From: Nanobdellota archaeon
GTDB taxonomy: Archaea; Nanobdellota; Nanobdellia; Pacearchaeales; GW2011-AR1
NCBI GenBank assembly: GCA_018816625.1
Contig: JAHIVR010000033.1
Location: 1 to 7,795 of the forward strand
DNA: 7,795 bases
Direction: 5' to 3'
Shown: piece after piece, positions 6,335 through 7,795 of the stretch
Numbering within the stretch: position 1 is the stretch's first letter
Layout of the letters: each line of letters begins with the position of its first letter
Made by a program: the position numbers and the translations under genes
The notes under the pieces: model-generated
What the model saw: the letters and a program-made list of their open reading frames with translations, nothing else
The model's database searches: none
Told to the model about the DNA's origin: nothing

Positions 6335-6874
6335 TCACAAATTAAATTTGATAATCTGGCCTGATTTTGGTTTTAATACCGACTTTTCTTTATTGATGTT
6401 TTCATCTATTCCCTGAATGGTATCAAAGTGAGTAACTACCAGGACAATTTTATATTTTTGTAGCTTTAACTCTTCTACAAAACCGGCAACTCTCTCTTTA
6501 AGGTCATTAAATGATTCACCGTCATTTATTCTAACTTCTCTTGTTTCAACCCCTTTTTCTTTAGCGAGTTCTTTTTGTTTTTCTTTATAGGTATCATATA
6601 TCTCTCCTTCCATTCCCGACCTTATCTCATTTATTCTCGAATCTATTTTTATTGGGATTTTTCTTCCTTTATTTATTATTTTGGCTGTTTGGATTGCTCT
6701 TGGAAGCTCTGAAGTTATTATTATTTCAATTGGTACTTCTTTCAGTTTTTCATAAACTTCAAGGGCTTGTTTTTTACCAAGTTCTGTTAAATTTACTGGT
6801 TTTTTTGGGTCTGCGTTCATTGTGCTATTGAGATTATGGTCTGCTTGCCCGTGTCTTACACAGTATAGAATCAT
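6335..6874 (-). CDS. Histidine phosphatase (phosphoglycerate mutase-like)
   Basis: The protein has 179 residues and belongs to the histidine phosphatase superfamily. The RHG motif at 7-9 supplies the histidine that is phosphorylated (H8), with R7. R59 in SELPRAIQTA, E83 in RINEIRSG and H149 in VVTHFDTI complete the expected active site. The family removes phosphate from small metabolites or proteins, or moves it in phosphoglycerate mutases. The length and lack of mutase-specific insertions favour a phosphatase, but the substrate is not readable. A SixA-like protein phosphatase is less likely, since those are shorter, near 150-160 residues. It starts 1 nt after the eL41 stop codon and so belongs to the same transcript, with no promoter of its own seen. 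The family call is firm. Confidence 0.9.
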   Translation of the reverse strand: MILYCVRHGQADHNLNSTMNADPKKPVNLTELGKKQALEVYEKLKEVPIEIIITSELPRAIQTAKIINKGRKIPIKIDSRINEIRSGMEGEIYDTYKEKQKELAKEKGVETREVRINDGESFNDLKERVAGFVEELKLQKYKIVLVVTHFDTIQGIDENINKEKSVLKPKSGQIIKFNL

Positions 6875-6875
6875 C

Positions 6876-6992
6876 TTATTTTGCTCTAGCTCTCTTTAAC
6901 TTTCTCTTTCGTTTTTCTTTTTTAAGTTTCTTACGTTGCCACTTCCAACGCATCTGTCCTTTTTTCTTCCAGCGTCTTGAGCTTCTCTTCAT
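6876..6992 (-). CDS. rpl41e: Ribosomal protein eL41 (L41e)
   Basis: This 38-residue gene is easy to miss. The protein starts MKRSSRRWKKKGQMRWKW and continues as an almost purely basic helix rich in K and R, ending RARAK. From residue 14 on it is 25 residues long, begins MRWKW and matches the length and pattern of eukaryotic eL41 (about 25 residues, beginning MRAKWRKKR). The extra N-terminal part with RRWKKKG resembles archaeal L41e from Thermococcales as I remember it. eL41 is a single basic helix at the interface of the large and small ribosomal subunits. A TATA box centred 26 nt before the ATG supports this start and a leaderless mRNA. The stop is followed after one base by the histidine phosphatase ATG, giving an eL41-phosphatase operon. 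The start at residue 14 is possible but lacks promoter support. Confidence 0.85.
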   Translation of the reverse strand: MKRSSRRWKKKGQMRWKWQRKKLKKEKRKRKLKRARAK

Positions 6993-7013
6993 AATAGTTT
7001 CTGGGAAATTTGG

Positions 7014-7022
7014 TTTTTAAAG
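7014..7022 (-). promoter_or_regulatory. TATA box of the eL41-phosphatase operon
   Basis: On the minus strand this reads CTTTAAAAA, centred 26 nt before the eL41 ATG at 6992. It faces away from the box at 7065-7073, so the two divergent genes share the 42 bp between them. Confidence 0.65.
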
Positions 7023-7028
7023 GTTGTG

Positions 7029-7053
7029 TCAGCATTAAAACATCAGCATTAAA
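7029..7053. repeat. 11-bp tandem direct repeat between divergent promoters
   Basis: TCAGCATTAAA occurs at 7029-7039 and again at 7043-7053, a period of 14 bp. The second copy also overlaps an imperfect palindrome, CAGCATTAAATGATG at 7044-7058, with one mismatched pair. Both lie between the opposed TATA boxes of eL41 and the 107-residue protein gene, a position suited to a regulator binding site shared by both. No regulator gene is visible and function is inference. Confidence 0.5.
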
Positions 7054-7064
7054 TGATGGAAATG

Positions 7065-7073
7065 TTTAAAAAG
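7065..7073 (+). promoter_or_regulatory. TATA box of the 107-residue protein gene
   Basis: TTTAAAAAG is centred 25 nt before the ATG at 7094, preceded by purine-rich GGAAA that may serve as a BRE. It fixes 7094 as start, because an earlier in-frame start at 7073 would fall within the box itself. Confidence 0.65.
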
Positions 7074-7093
7074 TGTTTTTATTGAAGTGTCTT

Positions 7094-7417
7094 ATGACAA
7101 CAAACATGATGAGATATGAATTCTATCAGGTTGGAGAGCAAGGGGCCGTTGGGTTCAACCAACACGTCTTATTGCTTAAGGAAGGGAAGAGAGACGTAGT
7201 TTTTGCTCACTGTCCTCCAGAGAGAAGGTATGGTTTTCTTAGTCCGGAACAGACTGAAGGGGTAAGGGAAATTATGTCTGGTGTAAAACCAATTACCATT
7301 GTTGGAGGGGAAGAAGCTGGTCTTGCAGAAGCAATTCTTAGTTTACCTGTTTCTCCTAGTGGTTCTGCGCAATTAACATCACTGACACAGAGCCTTTTGA
7401 ATGCTACTAGAAAATAA
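7094..7417 (+). CDS. Hypothetical protein (107 aa)
   Basis: I do not recognise this 107-residue protein. It has no signal peptide, membrane segment or cofactor motif that I can name. The N-terminal half (RYEFYQVGEQGAVGFNQHV, then KRDVVFAHCPPERRYGFLS) looks like beta strands. Next come a helix (PEQTEGVREIMSG), a hydrophobic strand with glycines (ITIVGGEEAG) and a serine/threonine-rich C-terminal tail. There is a single cysteine, C40. It is transcribed away from eL41 from its own TATA box. Its TAA stop directly abuts the TAG stop of the convergent endonuclease III gene. ATGs at residues 5 and 6 are alternative starts, but promoter spacing favours 7094. Existence is likely; function unknown. Confidence 0.65.
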   Translation: MTTNMMRYEFYQVGEQGAVGFNQHVLLLKEGKRDVVFAHCPPERRYGFLSPEQTEGVREIMSGVKPITIVGGEEAGLAEAILSLPVSPSGSAQLTSLTQSLLNATRK

Positions 7418-7795
7418 CTATCTTGATCTTTTTACACCAATTTTTGGGCAGTATTTTGATATTGGGCAGTTTGAACATTTTGGGGATACTGGTTGGCAGG
7501 TTTCTCTACCAAAAGAGACAAATATGGCATTAAATTCATTCCAGTACTTTTTTGGAAGTATTTTGTGAAGTTCTATTTCTGATTTTTCTGCTGTTTTTGT
7601 TTTAATCCACCCCAATCTATTTGGGATTCTATGGCAGTGGGTGTCTACAGGAATTACACTCTGGCCGTAGGCAAAGGCTAGAACTATATTTGCTGTTTTC
7701 GGGCCTATTCCTTTTATTGAAATAAGGTCTTCACGTGTTGAAGGTACTTTTCCATCAAATCTAGATAATATCTCTTTTGATACATGCTTTATGGC
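7418..7795 (-). CDS. nth: Endonuclease III (DNA glycosylase/AP lyase), partial (N-terminus outside window)
   Basis: The frame enters at the right edge and runs 125 codons to TAG, giving the C-terminal part of a protein normally a little over 200 residues. It shows the helix-hairpin-helix LISIKGIGPKTANIV, whose lysine in GPKTAN matches the catalytic lysine of E. coli Nth. VDTHCHRI follows, with the catalytic aspartate. Near the end the [4Fe-4S] ligands fit C-X6-C-X2-C-X5-C exactly. The enzyme removes oxidised pyrimidines from DNA and cuts at the abasic site in base excision repair. Cysteine stands where most relatives have valine or another hydrophobic residue in VDTHV. An in-frame TTG at 7615 is internal, not the start. 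The stop abuts that of the convergent 107-residue gene with no gap. Confidence 0.95.
   Translation of the reverse strand, partial: AIKHVSKEILSRFDGKVPSTREDLISIKGIGPKTANIVLAFAYGQSVIPVDTHCHRIPNRLGWIKTKTAEKSEIELHKILPKKYWNEFNAIFVSFGRETCQPVSPKCSNCPISKYCPKIGVKRSR

Noticed and set aside
6290..6337. Stop-codon readthrough joining the phosphatase to the 61-codon frame (same frame, TGA then TAG)
   Set aside because: Two stops with a low-complexity stretch between them, no recoding structure seen, and the phosphatase is already full length; shared frame has a one-in-three chance.
7438..7475. Repeated TTGGGCAGT-like sequence
   Set aside because: It encodes the two similar Cys-Pro parts of the endonuclease III iron-sulfur motif, so protein constraint explains it.
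1..7795. CRISPR arrays, tRNA or rRNA genes, insertion sequences, prophage or defence genes
   Set aside because: I looked on both strands and saw no regular repeat-spacer pattern, tRNA arms with conserved loops, transposase motifs or terminal inverted repeats; nearly all the sequence is filled by the listed genes.

Overview
The window looks like archaeal chromosome from an A+T-rich, very compact genome. The evidence is a complete clamp loader split into small (RfcS) and large (RfcL) subunits of archaeal type, a 38-residue eL41-like ribosomal protein, a HerA-family ATPase, and TATA boxes centred 25-28 nt before nearly every first start codon with almost no leader. Several proteins resemble families I associate with DPANN archaea of the Woesearchaeota/Pacearchaeota type (single-cysteine membrane thioredoxin, YIGGATFLE-type deoxyribosyltransferase-like protein). 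That lineage call is inference from memory, not from a search.

Layout. 1-1010 (-): HerA/DUF87-type ATPase, cut by the left edge. 1151-2242 (+): membrane-anchored thioredoxin-fold protein. 2292-2591 (+): unrecognised 99-residue protein with five cysteines. 2639-3100 (+): Nudix hydrolase. 3090-6041 (-): a tight operon read right to left as rfcS, a nucleoside 2-deoxyribosyltransferase-like gene, rfcL and a small cupin, with junctions of +1 nt, a 4-nt ATGA overlap and 0 nt. 6104-6289 (-): a 61-codon open frame without a usable start. 6335-6992 (-): eL41 followed after 1 nt by a histidine phosphatase. 7094-7417 (+): unrecognised 107-residue protein, divergent from eL41. 7418-7795 (-): C-terminal part of endonuclease III, cut by the right edge.

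How it fits together. The central operon makes both subunits of the loader that opens the PCNA ring at primer-template junctions. A nucleotide-metabolism-like protein is translated between the two subunits, and a cupin is coupled behind the large one. Endonuclease III (base excision repair), the Nudix hydrolase (possible nucleotide-pool clean-up) and the HerA-like ATPase share a loose replication/repair/nucleotide theme, but they are separate transcription units. The eL41-phosphatase pair links a ribosomal protein to an enzyme of unknown substrate.

Three start codons deserve correction from the longest open frame to the ATG favoured by promoter spacing (1151, 2292, 7094). I saw no CRISPR array, tRNA, rRNA, insertion sequence or intein. 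The most notable points are the hidden eL41 gene, the enzyme gene inside the clamp-loader operon, the single-cysteine thioredoxin, the repeat-bearing divergent promoter at 7014-7073, and the start-less 61-codon frame.
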